DNA of 64,000 bases from Planctomycetota bacterium (GTDB lineage: Bacteria > Planctomycetota > UBA1135), in NCBI GenBank assembly GCA_024275135.1, contig JAJRZS010000034.1, positions 1 through 64,000 of the forward strand, in the 5' to 3' direction. The notes under the pieces are model-generated. The model saw only the letters and a list, made by a program, of their open reading frames with translations, was not told the DNA's origin and ran no database searches. Both the position numbers and the translations under genes were made by a program. Within the stretch, counting starts at the first letter, position 1, and each line of letters starts with the position of its first letter. Below, piece by piece: positions 1-9,605 of this stretch.

Positions 1-329
1 CGTCTCAACCACTGCAGGGCATGGTAAAAGAAATTCGACCGGCCGCGAATCCACAAACGCGGAGCTTCGACATCAAAATTGAACTGCCAAGCAATCAACA
101 TTTGCGGGTCGGTATGTATGGAACGGTCTCCCTTCCCCAACAGCCTAGGCAGGGCTTGCTCATTCCTAAAGCGGCCGTTCGCCATGTAGGCCAGCTGGAG
201 ACAGTCATGGTCAAAGTCAACAATGAGCGGTGGCAAACGCGCTATGTGCGGACCCGAGAATTCGACAAGGATTCCGTCGAGGTCTTATCCGGTTTAGAGG
301 CCGGAGAAATCATCGGCTGGAGTCACTAA
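1..329 (+). CDS. RND efflux periplasmic adaptor (MFP), C-terminal part, cut by window start
   Basis: The reading frame is open from the first bases of the window, so the gene begins upstream. About 108 residues remain. They look like the beta-barrel and membrane-proximal end of a HlyD/AcrA-type membrane fusion protein: a stretch with LRVGMYGTV, then LLIPKAAVRHVG, and a closing LEAGEIIGW, which is the usual layout of the adaptor C-terminus (G-M-x-G-x-V, L-x-V-P-x-x-A-V, L-x-x-G-x-x-V). It precedes the RND permease by 11 bases, so the two should be co-transcribed and form one tripartite pump. The outer-membrane factor is not in the window. The family call is firm; the substrate cannot be told. 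Confidence 0.85.
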   Translation, partial: SQPLQGMVKEIRPAANPQTRSFDIKIELPSNQHLRVGMYGTVSLPQQPRQGLLIPKAAVRHVGQLETVMVKVNNERWQTRYVRTREFDKDSVEVLSGLEAGEIIGWSH

Positions 330-340
330 GCAACAAAGTC

Positions 341-3300
341 ATGGCCTCTTCCTTCCAAGATCGACGTCGACCTAGTTTGGTGGCCCGCATGGTGGCCCCC
401 TTTCTCTCCGGTCATCTCGCGGTTCTGCTTACCATTACCTCTCTCGCAGTTGGCTTTGTTGCGGTTGCCTTCACTGCGCGAGAAGAGGAACCCCAAATTG
501 TGGTTCCGGTCGCAGATGTTTATGTCCAAGCCCCTGGCTCCAGTGCAGAAGAAGTCGAGAAGCTCGTGGCCACACCCTTGGAGCGTATTCTTTGGCAGGT
601 CGACGGCGTGGAGTATGTGTACTCGGTTTCTCAGCGCGACCAAGCCGTGGTTACTGTGCGCTTTTTTGTCGGCGAAAACCGGGAAGATTCCTTGGTCAAA
701 CTGCGAGACGCCATTGCTTCGCAAATGGATCAGGCTCCTTCCCTGGTCAAGGGTTGGGTGGTCAAACCCATTGAAATCGATGATGTTCCCATCCTCAATG
801 TCGCCCTTTATTCCGACTCGCTTGACGATCATGCCTTGCGCCGGATAGCTGAAGAAATCCGTCCACGGCTGGAATCTCTCGATGACATTTCACGAACTCG
901 CATTGTCGGCGGCCGCTCCTCGGTGGTGAAGCTGGAGCCAAAGCTAGATGCCATGCGCGCGCGTGGAGTTGCACTACAAGACATTCAGTTCGCTTTGCAA
1001 GGCGCCAATGTCAGTCTTCTCGCCGGCAGCTTATTGCAAGAAAACGAACAAACCTCGATTTTAGCTGGCCCTAATCTGCAAACCATCGACGAGATTGGGG
1101 ACTTGGTTGTTGGCGTCAATCAAGGCAAACCCATTTTTCTGTCTGAGGTATGCACGATCACGGATGGGCCCGAGGATGTTCACCATTACACTCGTATCGG
1201 CTTCGGCCCCGCTGCCGAGGTTCGCGACAACGGGCAAAGCCTGCCTGCTGTCACTCTCGCCATCGCCAAGAAAAAAGGCACCAATGCGGTAACTGTGGCA
1301 GAAAAAGTGCGCGCGCGCTTAGCGGAAATCGAAGAAGCCATGTTGCCCGCGGGGGTGAAGGTGCGCATCACCCGCGACAACGGGCGCACCGCCGATGCCA
1401 AGGTGGATGAACTTTTAGAGGCGTTGGCATTCGCCATGGTTTCGGTCATTAGTTTGCTGATGCTGGCCATGGGTTGGCGAGAGGGATTGGTCGTGGCCCT
1501 GGCGGTTCCCATTTCTTTCGCCCTCGCCTTGTTTACCAATATGTTGTTGGGCTACACCATCAACCGCGTAACCTTATTCGCGCTTATCCTCACTCTGGGC
1601 TTGGTGGTCGACGATCCCATCATCAACGTCGATAATATTCAACGCCATATCTTGAAAAAGAAACAAGGCCCACGGCAAGCCACCCTGGATGCCGTTGCCG
1701 AAGTTCTGCCTCCGGTTTTTCTTTCTACCCTTACCGTGGTGGTTTCCTTCCTGCCGATGTTTTTTATCACTGGCATGATGGGCCCTTATATGGCTCCCAT
1801 GGCCGGAACCGTGCCCCTTACCGTGGGGTTCTCCATGGTCGCTGCAATGTCGGTGGTGCCATGGGCCGCCTATCGCTTGTTGCGGCACAAGGGTCTTGTC
1901 AAAGCCGATACGGTAAGCAAGAAAGTCGAACTGGACTGCGAAGAAGTCCATGAGGCCCACCCGCAACCCGTACATAAAGCAACTTTGTGGCAAAGCGCCT
2001 ATCGCGCGGTCGTCACCCCTTTCCTTCACTCCAAGGCAAGGCGCTGGGCTTTGTTTGCCTTGGTCGTCATTCTGCTTGGTTTGTCTGGCATGCTTGCCAT
2101 CACTGGACGCGTGCCGATGAAAATGTTGCCATTCGATAACAAAAACGAATTGCAACTTGTGTTGGATCTTCCAGAGGGAAGCAGTTTGGAAAAAACGGAT
2201 GCGCTCGTGCGCGCCTATGAAAATTACTTGCGCACCGTTCCAGAGGTTACGGATTTCACCACCTACACCGGCACCTATAGCCCCATCGACTTCAATGGCA
2301 TGGTCCGGCATTATTTCTTCCGGCACGGTAACCACCTCGCCGACATTCGAATTAATCTGGCCGACAAAGACCTGCGGGTCCAACAAAGCCACGAAATCGG
2401 TTTGCGCCTGCGCAACGATCTCACTGCGATTGCTCAAGAGCATGGTGCCGTCTTGAATATCGTGGAGTCTCCGCCTGGGCCGCCGGTGTTGGCAACCGTA
2501 GTGGCAGAGGTTTACGGGCCAGCGGATGCCAGTTACCAAGATTTAGCCGCCGCGGCCCAAACTGTGCAGCAAAAAATGGTAGAGGAAGTAGGTGTTGTGG
2601 ATGTGGACAACTCCTTGGAACAGCTAAGACCACGCTGGGAGTTCGTGGTCGACCGCACAAAGGCAGCACTCCATGGAATTGACACCGCCACCATCGACAG
2701 CACTTTGCGCATGGCCTTGGCCGAAGATAGCGCTGGCATCCTGCACCGCCCGCAAGAGCGTCAACCTTTACCCATTCAAATCCGCCTTCCCCAAGCCGAG
2801 CGCAACGACATTGAGCGACTCAAAGAAATCCCTGTACGTGGGCGCATGGGTGGCCCCACGGTCCCCCTTGGAGAACTAGGCACCTTCAAGCAAGGCCAGG
2901 AAGAACTTTCGATTTACCACAAAAATCTTAAGCGGGTGGTTTTTGTTCGCGGCGAAATGGCCGGACGCTCCCCAGTGGATGCGGTTTTGGCTTTGCAACC
3001 GGAGATTGAAAAAACCGAACTTCCCGGTCATTCCAAGGTCGAATGGGCCGGTGAAGGAGAATGGAAAATCACTTTGCGCGTTTTCCGCGACCTTGGCCTG
3101 GCCTTCGGCGCTGCCATGCTGGCCATTTATGTTTTGCTGGTGGTGCAAACAGCCAGCTTCTTGATGCCCTTGCTCATCATGTCGGCCATTCCATTGACCG
3201 CCATCGGTATCCTCCCCGGGTTTTGGTTGCTCAACCTGATTGTGGATCATCCCATCGGCGGCTATGCGACCCCAGTGTTCTTCACCGCAACGGCCATGAT

Positions 3301-3607
3301 TGGCATGATTGCCCTGGGTGGCATTGTGGTCCGCAATTCCATCGTGCTGATCGAATTCATTCAGAATGCAGTCCAAGCCGGAGCGCGGCTTGAGGATGCC
3401 ATCATCGAGTCGGGGATCGTGCGCATGCGTCCCATTTTGCTCACCGCTATGACCACGGCTTTAGGTGCATGGCCCATTACCTTCGACCCCATCTTCAGCG
3501 GCTTGGCGTGGGCCCTCATTTTCGGCCTCTTCGCCAGCACCTTGTTCACTTTGGTGGTAATTCCTGTGGCCTACTATGCTTTGTTCCGCAACCAAGCTGT
3601 AGCCTAA
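341..3607 (+). CDS. RND-family efflux permease (AcrB/MdtB-like)
   Basis: Inner-membrane proton-driven exporter of the AcrB superfamily, 1088 residues, a little longer than AcrB. It starts MASSFQDRRR, followed by the first membrane helix at about 20-45 and a porter domain opening with YVQAPGSSAEEVEK and TPLERILWQVDGVEYV. The transmembrane-4 proton-relay aspartates are present in LVVDDPIINVDN. In the second half the position of the AcrB relay lysine is arginine (GIVVRNSIVLIEF). The frame is open further upstream to 230, but that would overlap the adaptor, and the start at 341 gives a normal N-terminus; no strong Shine-Dalgarno is visible. Its stop overlaps the converging queA stop by 4 bases. 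The substrate (drug, metal or lipid) is unknown. Confidence 0.9.
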   Translation: MASSFQDRRRPSLVARMVAPFLSGHLAVLLTITSLAVGFVAVAFTAREEEPQIVVPVADVYVQAPGSSAEEVEKLVATPLERILWQVDGVEYVYSVSQRDQAVVTVRFFVGENREDSLVKLRDAIASQMDQAPSLVKGWVVKPIEIDDVPILNVALYSDSLDDHALRRIAEEIRPRLESLDDISRTRIVGGRSSVVKLEPKLDAMRARGVALQDIQFALQGANVSLLAGSLLQENEQTSILAGPNLQTIDEIGDLVVGVNQGKPIFLSEVCTITDGPEDVHHYTRIGFGPAAEVRDNGQSLPAVTLAIAKKKGTNAVTVAEKVRARLAEIEEAMLPAGVKVRITRDNGRTADAKVDELLEALAFAMVSVISLLMLAMGWREGLVVALAVPISFALALFTNMLLGYTINRVTLFALILTLGLVVDDPIINVDNIQRHILKKKQGPRQATLDAVAEVLPPVFLSTLTVVVSFLPMFFITGMMGPYMAPMAGTVPLTVGFSMVAAMSVVPWAAYRLLRHKGLVKADTVSKKVELDCEEVHEAHPQPVHKATLWQSAYRAVVTPFLHSKARRWALFALVVILLGLSGMLAITGRVPMKMLPFDNKNELQLVLDLPEGSSLEKTDALVRAYENYLRTVPEVTDFTTYTGTYSPIDFNGMVRHYFFRHGNHLADIRINLADKDLRVQQSHEIGLRLRNDLTAIAQEHGAVLNIVESPPGPPVLATVVAEVYGPADASYQDLAAAAQTVQQKMVEEVGVVDVDNSLEQLRPRWEFVVDRTKAALHGIDTATIDSTLRMALAEDSAGILHRPQERQPLPIQIRLPQAERNDIERLKEIPVRGRMGGPTVPLGELGTFKQGQEELSIYHKNLKRVVFVRGEMAGRSPVDAVLALQPEIEKTELPGHSKVEWAGEGEWKITLRVFRDLGLAFGAAMLAIYVLLVVQTASFLMPLLIMSAIPLTAIGILPGFWLLNLIVDHPIGGYATPVFFTATAMIGMIALGGIVVRNSIVLIEFIQNAVQAGARLEDAIIESGIVRMRPILLTAMTTALGAWPITFDPIFSGLAWALIFGLFASTLFTLVVIPVAYYALFRNQAVA

Positions 3608-4659
3608 GCAGGAAGCCACAAAGAGGCATCCCCGTAACTAAAAAAGCGATACCGTTCACGGATGGCCTCGGCGTAAACGTCTTTCACAAAGCCTAGCCCA
3701 TGCTCTGCGCCTAAGTGTTGAGCCATCGCTCCCACCAAAGCCAACAAGGTGGACTGTGGGGTGTGAAAATTGGTGAGCAATGCATCCACCACTTGAAAAC
3801 GAAAGCCAGGAAGTATCATCAATTGAGTACTGCTCCTGTGCCCCAAAGCCCAGGCTTCCAACGCTCGGCAAACAGTGGTACCGGCGGCAATTATCCTCCC
3901 CCCCGCCTTTTGTGTTTTTTCAATCGCCTCGACCAAAACTGGAGGAATAGAAAATTCCTCCGCATGCATGATGTGGTCTTCGACCATTTCTGTTTCGACC
4001 GGTAGAAAGGTACCCTGCCCAACATGCAAGGTTAGGGTGGCGCATTGCACCCCAAGTTTTTGCAACTCCTCCAACATGGTACGGTCAAAATGCAAACTCG
4101 CGGTTGGCGCTGCCACCGAGCCATCTTCTTGCGCCCAAATGGTTTGATAGCGCTGGCGATCCTCCTCGGAATCAAGATCTTCTGCGGCCTGCTGGCGTAA
4201 GCGACGAATATAAGGTGGCAGTGGAGTTGAACCAATTCCCATCAGCAGCTGGTTCCATGGAACATCAAGCAGCTTTTCTACAATCCACTCCCCCCGTTCT
4301 AATTTTTCCACCAAATGGAACACCGGGGAATCTCGCCACAACAGCTTGACTCCAGGTCGTAGCCGCCCTCCCGACAGCATGACTTTGGCAAAACGCACAT
4401 TGCAGGGGGATAAAAAAAGGCCCTCGACCTCGCCACCCGTTGGCTTTTTCAAACACAACCTGGCCGGTAAAACTCGAGTGTCGTTGAAGACCAGCAAATC
4501 GCCTGCACGAAAATGCTCCTGTAGCTGGCAAAACTTTTGGTGCTTCCACTTGCCTTGACCTGGCACGACAACCAACAACCTCGCATCTTGCCGTTGGCGT
4601 GCAGGATGGCGAGCAATCAGTTCTTGCGGAAGATGAAAATCAAGTTCTTCGAGCTTCAT
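3604..4659 (-). CDS. queA: S-adenosylmethionine:tRNA ribosyltransferase-isomerase QueA
   Basis: Cytoplasmic enzyme that transfers and rearranges the ribosyl part of SAM onto 7-aminomethyl-7-deazaguanine at tRNA position 34, making epoxyqueuosine. At 351 residues it has the usual family length. Typical sequences are visible: FHLPQELIARHPA at the start, then DLLVFNDTRVLPARL, TASLHFD, LTLHVGQGTF and LILPGFRFQVVDALLTNFH-type segments near the end. The ATG at 4659 lies 20 bases inside the preceding inositol-phosphate synthase gene, so it is the last gene of a tightly packed operon. No other queuosine gene is present in the window. Confidence 0.95.
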   Translation of the reverse strand: MKLEELDFHLPQELIARHPARQRQDARLLVVVPGQGKWKHQKFCQLQEHFRAGDLLVFNDTRVLPARLCLKKPTGGEVEGLFLSPCNVRFAKVMLSGGRLRPGVKLLWRDSPVFHLVEKLERGEWIVEKLLDVPWNQLLMGIGSTPLPPYIRRLRQQAAEDLDSEEDRQRYQTIWAQEDGSVAAPTASLHFDRTMLEELQKLGVQCATLTLHVGQGTFLPVETEMVEDHIMHAEEFSIPPVLVEAIEKTQKAGGRIIAAGTTVCRALEAWALGHRSSTQLMILPGFRFQVVDALLTNFHTPQSTLLALVGAMAQHLGAEHGLGFVKDVYAEAIRERYRFFSYGDASLWLPA

Positions 4660-5857
4660 CCTGAGTTGCTCCTATCCAAGAGCGGAGAAGCTCCATCTGA
4701 CGGAAAAAGTCATGGTCTTCAAACTCCATGGGGTTTTTGAAGAAAGCCGAAGCCGCATGCACCACCCCGCCTTGTTTCCTACTTTGGGCAAGCAAGGCAA
4801 TGCGCGCTAAATCCAACACCAAAGGCGCGGCCAAGGCTGAATCGCTGCCTTGCCAAGTAAATTGCAACTGCATTTTTGCACCCAAAAAACCTTCAAAATG
4901 AATGAAATCCATCGCCGTTTTCCAGTCATGCAAACTCGGCACAAAGTTGATATGCACACCAGAATGCAAATAGGGACTTTCTTTCAAAATTTCCGTGAGC
5001 ACCGCATCTTTATTCGATAGTTTCAATTGAGCTCGCTTGGGGTCTTCTAGTGCCGCGCCGTCTTTATTGCCAAGCATGTTGTAGCCCTCCCAAGCCATAA
5101 CTCGAAACCGTCGATCGCGAAACATCGGTGCCAACGCCGTTTTGAGCAAAGTCTCTCCGGTTTTGCCGTCATTGCCCAAAACGGGCACCCTTTGTTTGCG
5201 CGCGAAAGCAGCAACCGCGGGAATGGCCGCGCCAGGAGCTGGAGTAAAATTGATAAAAGGAACGCCTTCGGCGATGGCGGCTAAGGCATACAAGACCGAA
5301 CGGGAAATATCGAGGGGAGCATCCTTCAGCAAGTGCATGGCGTCGGCATTGGCATCCAACCACTGTTCTGGGATTTCCCGCACGCGTTCCGCGGAAGCCA
5401 AATAGACTACAACCCCGCGAGTCATGCGATCTGCGGCCATCCAATCGCGAATGTCGGCACGTAGGGCCTCCACCATTTCAGCAGGCGCCAACTGCAAACG
5501 GTCGGCCGAAGCCCTGTGCACCAAACGCTCATCTTCAGGCTCCGGAACTCCAGGCGCCACGGACATCGCCAAACGATCCCGCAAACCAGCACTAAGCTCC
5601 ACCAAGTCCGTCGGCAATACTCCGGTGCGGACTAAATCTTCCGCAGAGTGATGCGGGTCTCCGGCGACATCCCAACCGGTAACCCAAAACCGCTCGTAAT
5701 CGGCAAAGGGAATCGATGAGAACTCCTCCCCTGCAGTCACCATGCCAACTGGCGGCATCCCCGAACGCAAGGCTTCGATGCCATGCAACACCGTGGTGCC
5801 AATGGCACCATGGACGCCCACCAATAATAGGCCAATCTTCTCCGGGTCGGGGTTCAT
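4640..5857 (-). CDS. ino1: myo-inositol-1-phosphate synthase
   Basis: NAD-dependent enzyme converting glucose 6-phosphate to 1D-myo-inositol 3-phosphate, the entry to inositol lipids and inositol phosphates. The protein has 405 residues. A Rossmann signature (VGVHGAIGTT) lies at residues 11-22. The family core follows: VLGNDGKTGETLLKT, then WEGYNMLGNKDG, DPKRAQLKLSNKD and a SPYLHSGVHINFVPSL segment. The ATG at 5857 overlaps the upstream stop as ATGA, which fixes the start; the frame is open for a further 112 codons upstream but that part reads as the shadow of the neighbouring gene. The 3' end overlaps queA by 20 bases. The gene is patchily distributed in bacteria and would imply inositol-containing lipids or compatible solutes here. 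Confidence 0.88.
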   Translation of the reverse strand: MNPDPEKIGLLLVGVHGAIGTTVLHGIEALRSGMPPVGMVTAGEEFSSIPFADYERFWVTGWDVAGDPHHSAEDLVRTGVLPTDLVELSAGLRDRLAMSVAPGVPEPEDERLVHRASADRLQLAPAEMVEALRADIRDWMAADRMTRGVVVYLASAERVREIPEQWLDANADAMHLLKDAPLDISRSVLYALAAIAEGVPFINFTPAPGAAIPAVAAFARKQRVPVLGNDGKTGETLLKTALAPMFRDRRFRVMAWEGYNMLGNKDGAALEDPKRAQLKLSNKDAVLTEILKESPYLHSGVHINFVPSLHDWKTAMDFIHFEGFLGAKMQLQFTWQGSDSALAAPLVLDLARIALLAQSRKQGGVVHAASAFFKNPMEFEDHDFFRQMELLRSWIGATQDEARRT

Positions 5858-6531
5858 TGTTGTTTCGCCAAGTTTCGCAAGTATCGTTGGTATGCTGCCT
5901 GTTCCACACCAAAATCCAGGCCTTGGCGTAAAGCCGAGGAGGGATTGGCGGGCACAGAGCGCGACCATTGTCCACCTGCGGAGGCACTCTCGCCATCTTG
6001 TAGCAGAGGAACTGGTTGCAACTTCGAGGGAGATCCAGGTGCCGCCTCCTCTAGCCGCGCCGAGCCATCCGCATTTACCCCCTGCAGAGCTTCTAAGCTT
6101 CCGTAAACAGAGGGTGAGCGGGAAGGCGGGGATAAAAACACCCAACCCGCAACCAAGAACTGGCACAGCAGCAGCCCCACCCAAACTGGCCACTCAGCCA
6201 GAGGTGTGAAACGAATGGACCGACCCTCTGCTTGGGGTAGGAGAGAGCGACGCTGCTGGATGGAAATATGCTCACTCAACAGGGTGCGCAAAAGGGCATC
6301 GGCATCGAATTTAGGGTTGATACTGGCGGCCAAAGGGGCCCAAGGGCGGCCGACAAAGAGCACGAGGGCAAACACCAAAACCCCACCGAGGATGGCAGCC
6401 TGAAGAGGAAGGCCATGCTCTGCCTGAGCACTCAAGCCAAAAGCCAGCGCTCCCAAAAATCCAGCCAACAGGGCCTGGCCAAGTCGCCGCAACCACAGTT
6501 GCCAGCGCAGGTGCCGAAGAAAAGCGGTCAC
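5854..6531 (-). CDS. hypothetical protein with three membrane segments
   Basis: 225 residues, not recognised. Predicted hydrophobic segments lie at about 15-34, 43-61 and 113-133, separated by a short soluble loop containing FDADALLRTLLSEH. The C-terminal third is low in hydrophobicity, rich in Ser, Pro and Ala, and ends in a helical DFGVEQAAYQRYLRNLAKQQ. It begins with GTG at 6531, which overlaps the upstream stop (GTGA), and its own stop overlaps the next start (ATGA), so it is translationally coupled on both sides. Its place between a secreted YdjY-like protein and inositol-phosphate synthase gives no clear function. Confidence 0.7.
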   Translation of the reverse strand: MTAFLRHLRWQLWLRRLGQALLAGFLGALAFGLSAQAEHGLPLQAAILGGVLVFALVLFVGRPWAPLAASINPKFDADALLRTLLSEHISIQQRRSLLPQAEGRSIRFTPLAEWPVWVGLLLCQFLVAGWVFLSPPSRSPSVYGSLEALQGVNADGSARLEEAAPGSPSKLQPVPLLQDGESASAGGQWSRSVPANPSSALRQGLDFGVEQAAYQRYLRNLAKQQ

Positions 6532-7301
6532 TGCAAACCAGGCTCTAACAGTTCACGAGTAAATAAAATCTCCACAGGATGGCCAATGGGCGGAAGCAGG
6601 AACACATTGGGATACCAAATGCTTTGGTTGTTCGACGATGGATCCGAACCACCAAGCAAATGGTTGGCAGGGCGAAAGTGGACCAGGCTGACCAAGTTGC
6701 CCTCCCCTTCGGCGGCAAAGAATTCTTTGGCGTCTTTGTGTGGGCGGATAAAGCGGGACCCCAAATAAACGAAACGGCCGCGTTGATAGGTACGCTCTTC
6801 GCGTACGTTCAGCACCAAATCTTCTGCCCGATAACGGTAATGCTCAATATGGTCTCCAATTTCTTTTTCCCAGGAAACATAGATATAGAAACCATCGCCA
6901 TGGGCTGGGGTAAAGGTGTAGGGCATGGCGCCGGCTTGAACCTCTTCCGGAGTGGGTTGAGGGTCGGTAGGCACCACCTCACCATTTTCTCCTTTTTCTA
7001 CCCCCAGCATGAGCATGGCAGCGTTGAGGGCCGTCGCACTCATCTCGGTGGTGGAAAGCAAGGCCTCGTAATCCTTGCCCTGGGGTTGTTTCACCAACAG
7101 ATATTCCAAAGGTTCATACAATTGGCAAATCTCCCCTTGGATGCGAATGGTGCCTGCATCGAGGTCGACATGCACCCCTTTGTCAGCAAACTCCTGCAGA
7201 GCCGCTTGCACTTCGCTTGCCGGTTCTTGGGGGAGGGAAGAAGCCAGCAAGAAAGCCGAAAACCAGGAGAAAAGACCAAGGGTGAGCAGGTTCCTAAGCA
7301 T
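6528..7301 (-). CDS. secreted YdjY-domain-like protein
   Basis: 257 residues with an N-terminal signal sequence (MLRNLLTLGLFSWFSAFLLA). The mature part has the layout of the YdjY domain seen in many planctomycete secreted proteins: a GTIRIQGEIC strand, then PLEYLLVKQPQGKDYEALLS and a helix with ALNAAMLMLGVEKG, followed by a beta-rich C-terminal half. The function of the domain is not established. It is expressed after the HEAT/TPR gene (gap 33 bases) and overlaps the next gene by 4 bases (GTGA). The family call rests on remembered pattern similarity, so it is moderate. Confidence 0.6.
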   Translation of the reverse strand: MLRNLLTLGLFSWFSAFLLASSLPQEPASEVQAALQEFADKGVHVDLDAGTIRIQGEICQLYEPLEYLLVKQPQGKDYEALLSTTEMSATALNAAMLMLGVEKGENGEVVPTDPQPTPEEVQAGAMPYTFTPAHGDGFYIYVSWEKEIGDHIEHYRYRAEDLVLNVREERTYQRGRFVYLGSRFIRPHKDAKEFFAAEGEGNLVSLVHFRPANHLLGGSDPSSNNQSIWYPNVFLLPPIGHPVEILFTRELLEPGLQ

Positions 7302-7334
7302 GCGTTCAGCTTAACGAAAAAAGTGTGGCCAGGT

Positions 7335-9605
7335 TCATTGGCTTTGCTGCTCAAGAGAAGTCTGTGCCTGCTGCCAAAGTTCACTGAAATTCGGGGCAAG
7401 GCGCCGCACAATCTCCCACTGATGCTTGGCAAGCTTCAATTGCCCGACCTGCGTCAACAACTGAGCAAGTTGGGCATGGGCCACATCCGACAATGGCATA
7501 TGGTCGACGCGCCGCTGAGCCAACTGCAGAGCAAGCTCCATCTGATTGCCCTTGGTCGCCAACTCTACAGCGCGGCGAAGTACAGAATCTTCGGCATAAC
7601 CAGACAGCAAGCTGTGCAAGGACGAAAGCTCTTCTTCCCCAGCTTCCACCGCATCCACCAAAGCGCGCTCCTGAATGCGATCGGCAAGCAACACCCAAGA
7701 TGCCCCCTCCGGGGCAAAGGCCTCGGCAACGGCTAGATGCCATTCCTCTAAGAACTCAGGCTGCTCGAGCAAAATAGCCAGCGCATGACGACGGGCTGGC
7801 CCGGGCGGCAATCGGTTAGCCATCACTCCAAGCACCTGCAATCGCTCCGGCATCTGCAGGGAACGCCGCAACAAATGCTCCAACCATTCTGCAGCATTCG
7901 TGGAATGCGTGTAGGCCAGGGTAGAAGCACAGCTAAACAAAATGTCGGCAGGTATGGACTCTATATCTAACCCCGACATATCCAGAGTGACCGGAGCCAT
8001 TTCCATCGTGCATACTTGCAAAGCATGCAGTAAGGTGCCAAGCTCTGGATAAGCACGGCTTAGGCGGGTCATCGAACCCCAACTGCTTTCATCCCTAGGC
8101 TCTGTTTGCAGTTCCTTCAGCTTGCGCAACAATTCCTGCTCGAGGATGCCTCGATTTTTTTTCGAGGACACAGCCAAGGCCGACCAAACCTCCATGCGCA
8201 GCCCTCGCCGCAAATCTTCCTCGGCAAAACCCGGAGCTGATTGCGCCAAAGCTACAGCAGCATCAACCCATGCCGGATGGTCGCTTGCAGCCAAGGCACG
8301 CAACCAACTGGCTGCAATTTCATAGTCTTGAGGCAAGTCTGCTTGCAGCCACTTCTCAATAAGCGCCTCCGCAGGCGGCAACCCAACCAAAAGCTCTCTC
8401 GCCAGGCTCCTGGCGGCTGTGCTGTAGATGTTGGATTCGGCAACGTCTCGCAAGAGGAGCAAATCTTCTTCCTCTCCATGTTGAGCTAAGGCTCGCACAA
8501 TTTTCATCTGTGGCACACTTTCAGCATGCGGCAGAAGTTGCAACAGATAGGCGCGGGCGTCGTCATTGAAGGGAGAGCGAGCCAAGGCCAAGGGAAACAA
8601 GACGCGCTCGGGAATAGCTTCATGATGCAGAAGCACCGGCAACAAAGGATCCACTTCCGAGCTGCGCCCCAAAAGCATGACCACTTGTTGGGCTTTGATG
8701 CCAGTATCCCAGCCACCATCCACCAACCATTCCATGACCAAACGCTGAGCTTCCGGCAGCGGCGAGCTGGCTAAATCCACCATCCATCGGCCGCGCAAAT
8801 TGAGGGAGAGGTTGGGCGCTCGCTGTTTGTACTGCTCAAGCAAATCTTGGTAGCTGGAAAACAAGGGCAGCATGCGACGGGCCAATCGACGCATTTCTGC
8901 ACCGGAATTGTCGAGTTCCGTGCGCAGCAAGGCGGCAATGGTTTCATCTTTGCCTTGGCTTGCCAGCGCCTCCAGAGCGGCCGCGCGAAAACTGGGGCTG
9001 GCCTGACGAGCGAGCAGGTAAATCTGTTGGCGCACTTCGGGGCGGGTTTCATGGCGAGCCCATAGCTGCAAGGCATACTGCGCAGGATATTCTTTCAGTG
9101 TGCGCGCTAACTCTTCCAGCAGAGGTAAATCCTCAGCTTGGACACATTCCCGCCAACCCGCGAAAACCCGACGAACATAGGGCGGGGCGGCGTCGGCAGT
9201 AAGACTGGGACCTAAGGCCTCTATCGCATCATGGCCATCAAGCAAAAGTAAAAACTCAGCCACGCGGCCACGCTCCGCCGCCGCATGCTGCTTGCGCAGA
9301 GCAAAGTCGAACAAAATAGGACGCGATACGGCATAAGGAATTTGCAGGAGCAGCTCCAGCAATTCGTTATGCAGGGGAATCGTTGGCGTTTCCAACATCG
9401 CAACCAAGCGTCGAGCCCCCTCCTCATATAGGTTGCCGCGCAACTTGGCGTAAACTTCCGCTTGTTGGGCGGCAGGGATGCTGTCTTCTGCCCAAGCTTG
9501 CAATAAGGATAAGGCCTTTTCCTCGGCCATAACCGAAGGCATATCTCCTGCCTGCGGCAAGCCAGTCGGAAACAGGCAAAGGGCACCCAAAAGAAGGTTT
9601 AGCAT
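7335..9605 (-). CDS. secreted HEAT/TPR-repeat protein
   Basis: 756 residues if started at the ATG at 9605, which gives a proper signal peptide (MLNLLLGALCLFPTGLPQAG) and overlaps the nnrD stop by 7 bases; a start at 9644 is possible but less likely. The whole mature protein is alpha-helical, with irregular HEAT-like helix pairs (for example EGARRLVAMLETP, MRRLARRMLPLFSSY, PLLPVLLHHEAIPERV) and one or two TPR-like units at the C-terminus (SDVAHAQLAQLLTQVGQLKLAKHQWEIV split over two helices). Such scaffolds bind other proteins or peptides, probably in the periplasm. No catalytic motif is seen. Operon neighbours suggest envelope work but do not identify a partner. Confidence 0.7.
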   Translation of the reverse strand: MLNLLLGALCLFPTGLPQAGDMPSVMAEEKALSLLQAWAEDSIPAAQQAEVYAKLRGNLYEEGARRLVAMLETPTIPLHNELLELLLQIPYAVSRPILFDFALRKQHAAAERGRVAEFLLLLDGHDAIEALGPSLTADAAPPYVRRVFAGWRECVQAEDLPLLEELARTLKEYPAQYALQLWARHETRPEVRQQIYLLARQASPSFRAAALEALASQGKDETIAALLRTELDNSGAEMRRLARRMLPLFSSYQDLLEQYKQRAPNLSLNLRGRWMVDLASSPLPEAQRLVMEWLVDGGWDTGIKAQQVVMLLGRSSEVDPLLPVLLHHEAIPERVLFPLALARSPFNDDARAYLLQLLPHAESVPQMKIVRALAQHGEEEDLLLLRDVAESNIYSTAARSLARELLVGLPPAEALIEKWLQADLPQDYEIAASWLRALAASDHPAWVDAAVALAQSAPGFAEEDLRRGLRMEVWSALAVSSKKNRGILEQELLRKLKELQTEPRDESSWGSMTRLSRAYPELGTLLHALQVCTMEMAPVTLDMSGLDIESIPADILFSCASTLAYTHSTNAAEWLEHLLRRSLQMPERLQVLGVMANRLPPGPARRHALAILLEQPEFLEEWHLAVAEAFAPEGASWVLLADRIQERALVDAVEAGEEELSSLHSLLSGYAEDSVLRRAVELATKGNQMELALQLAQRRVDHMPLSDVAHAQLAQLLTQVGQLKLAKHQWEIVRRLAPNFSELWQQAQTSLEQQSQ

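Noticed and set aside
230-340. Upstream extension of the RND permease start to 230
   Set aside because: It would overlap the adaptor C-terminus by about 100 bases and adds an Arg-rich tail not seen in RND permeases.
1574-2539. 321-codon open frame antisense to the RND permease
   Set aside because: It is a shadow of the strongly supported permease frame; composition is odd (His/Gln-rich) and no domain is seen.
5858-6193. N-terminal extension of inositol-phosphate synthase by 112 codons
   Set aside because: It lies over the three-helix protein gene; the ATGA overlap at 5854-5857 gives a natural start and the Rossmann fold begins there.
6579-7736. 385-codon open frame on the plus strand across the YdjY-like gene and part of the HEAT/TPR gene
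   Set aside because: It spans two well-supported minus-strand genes and shows no signal or motif.
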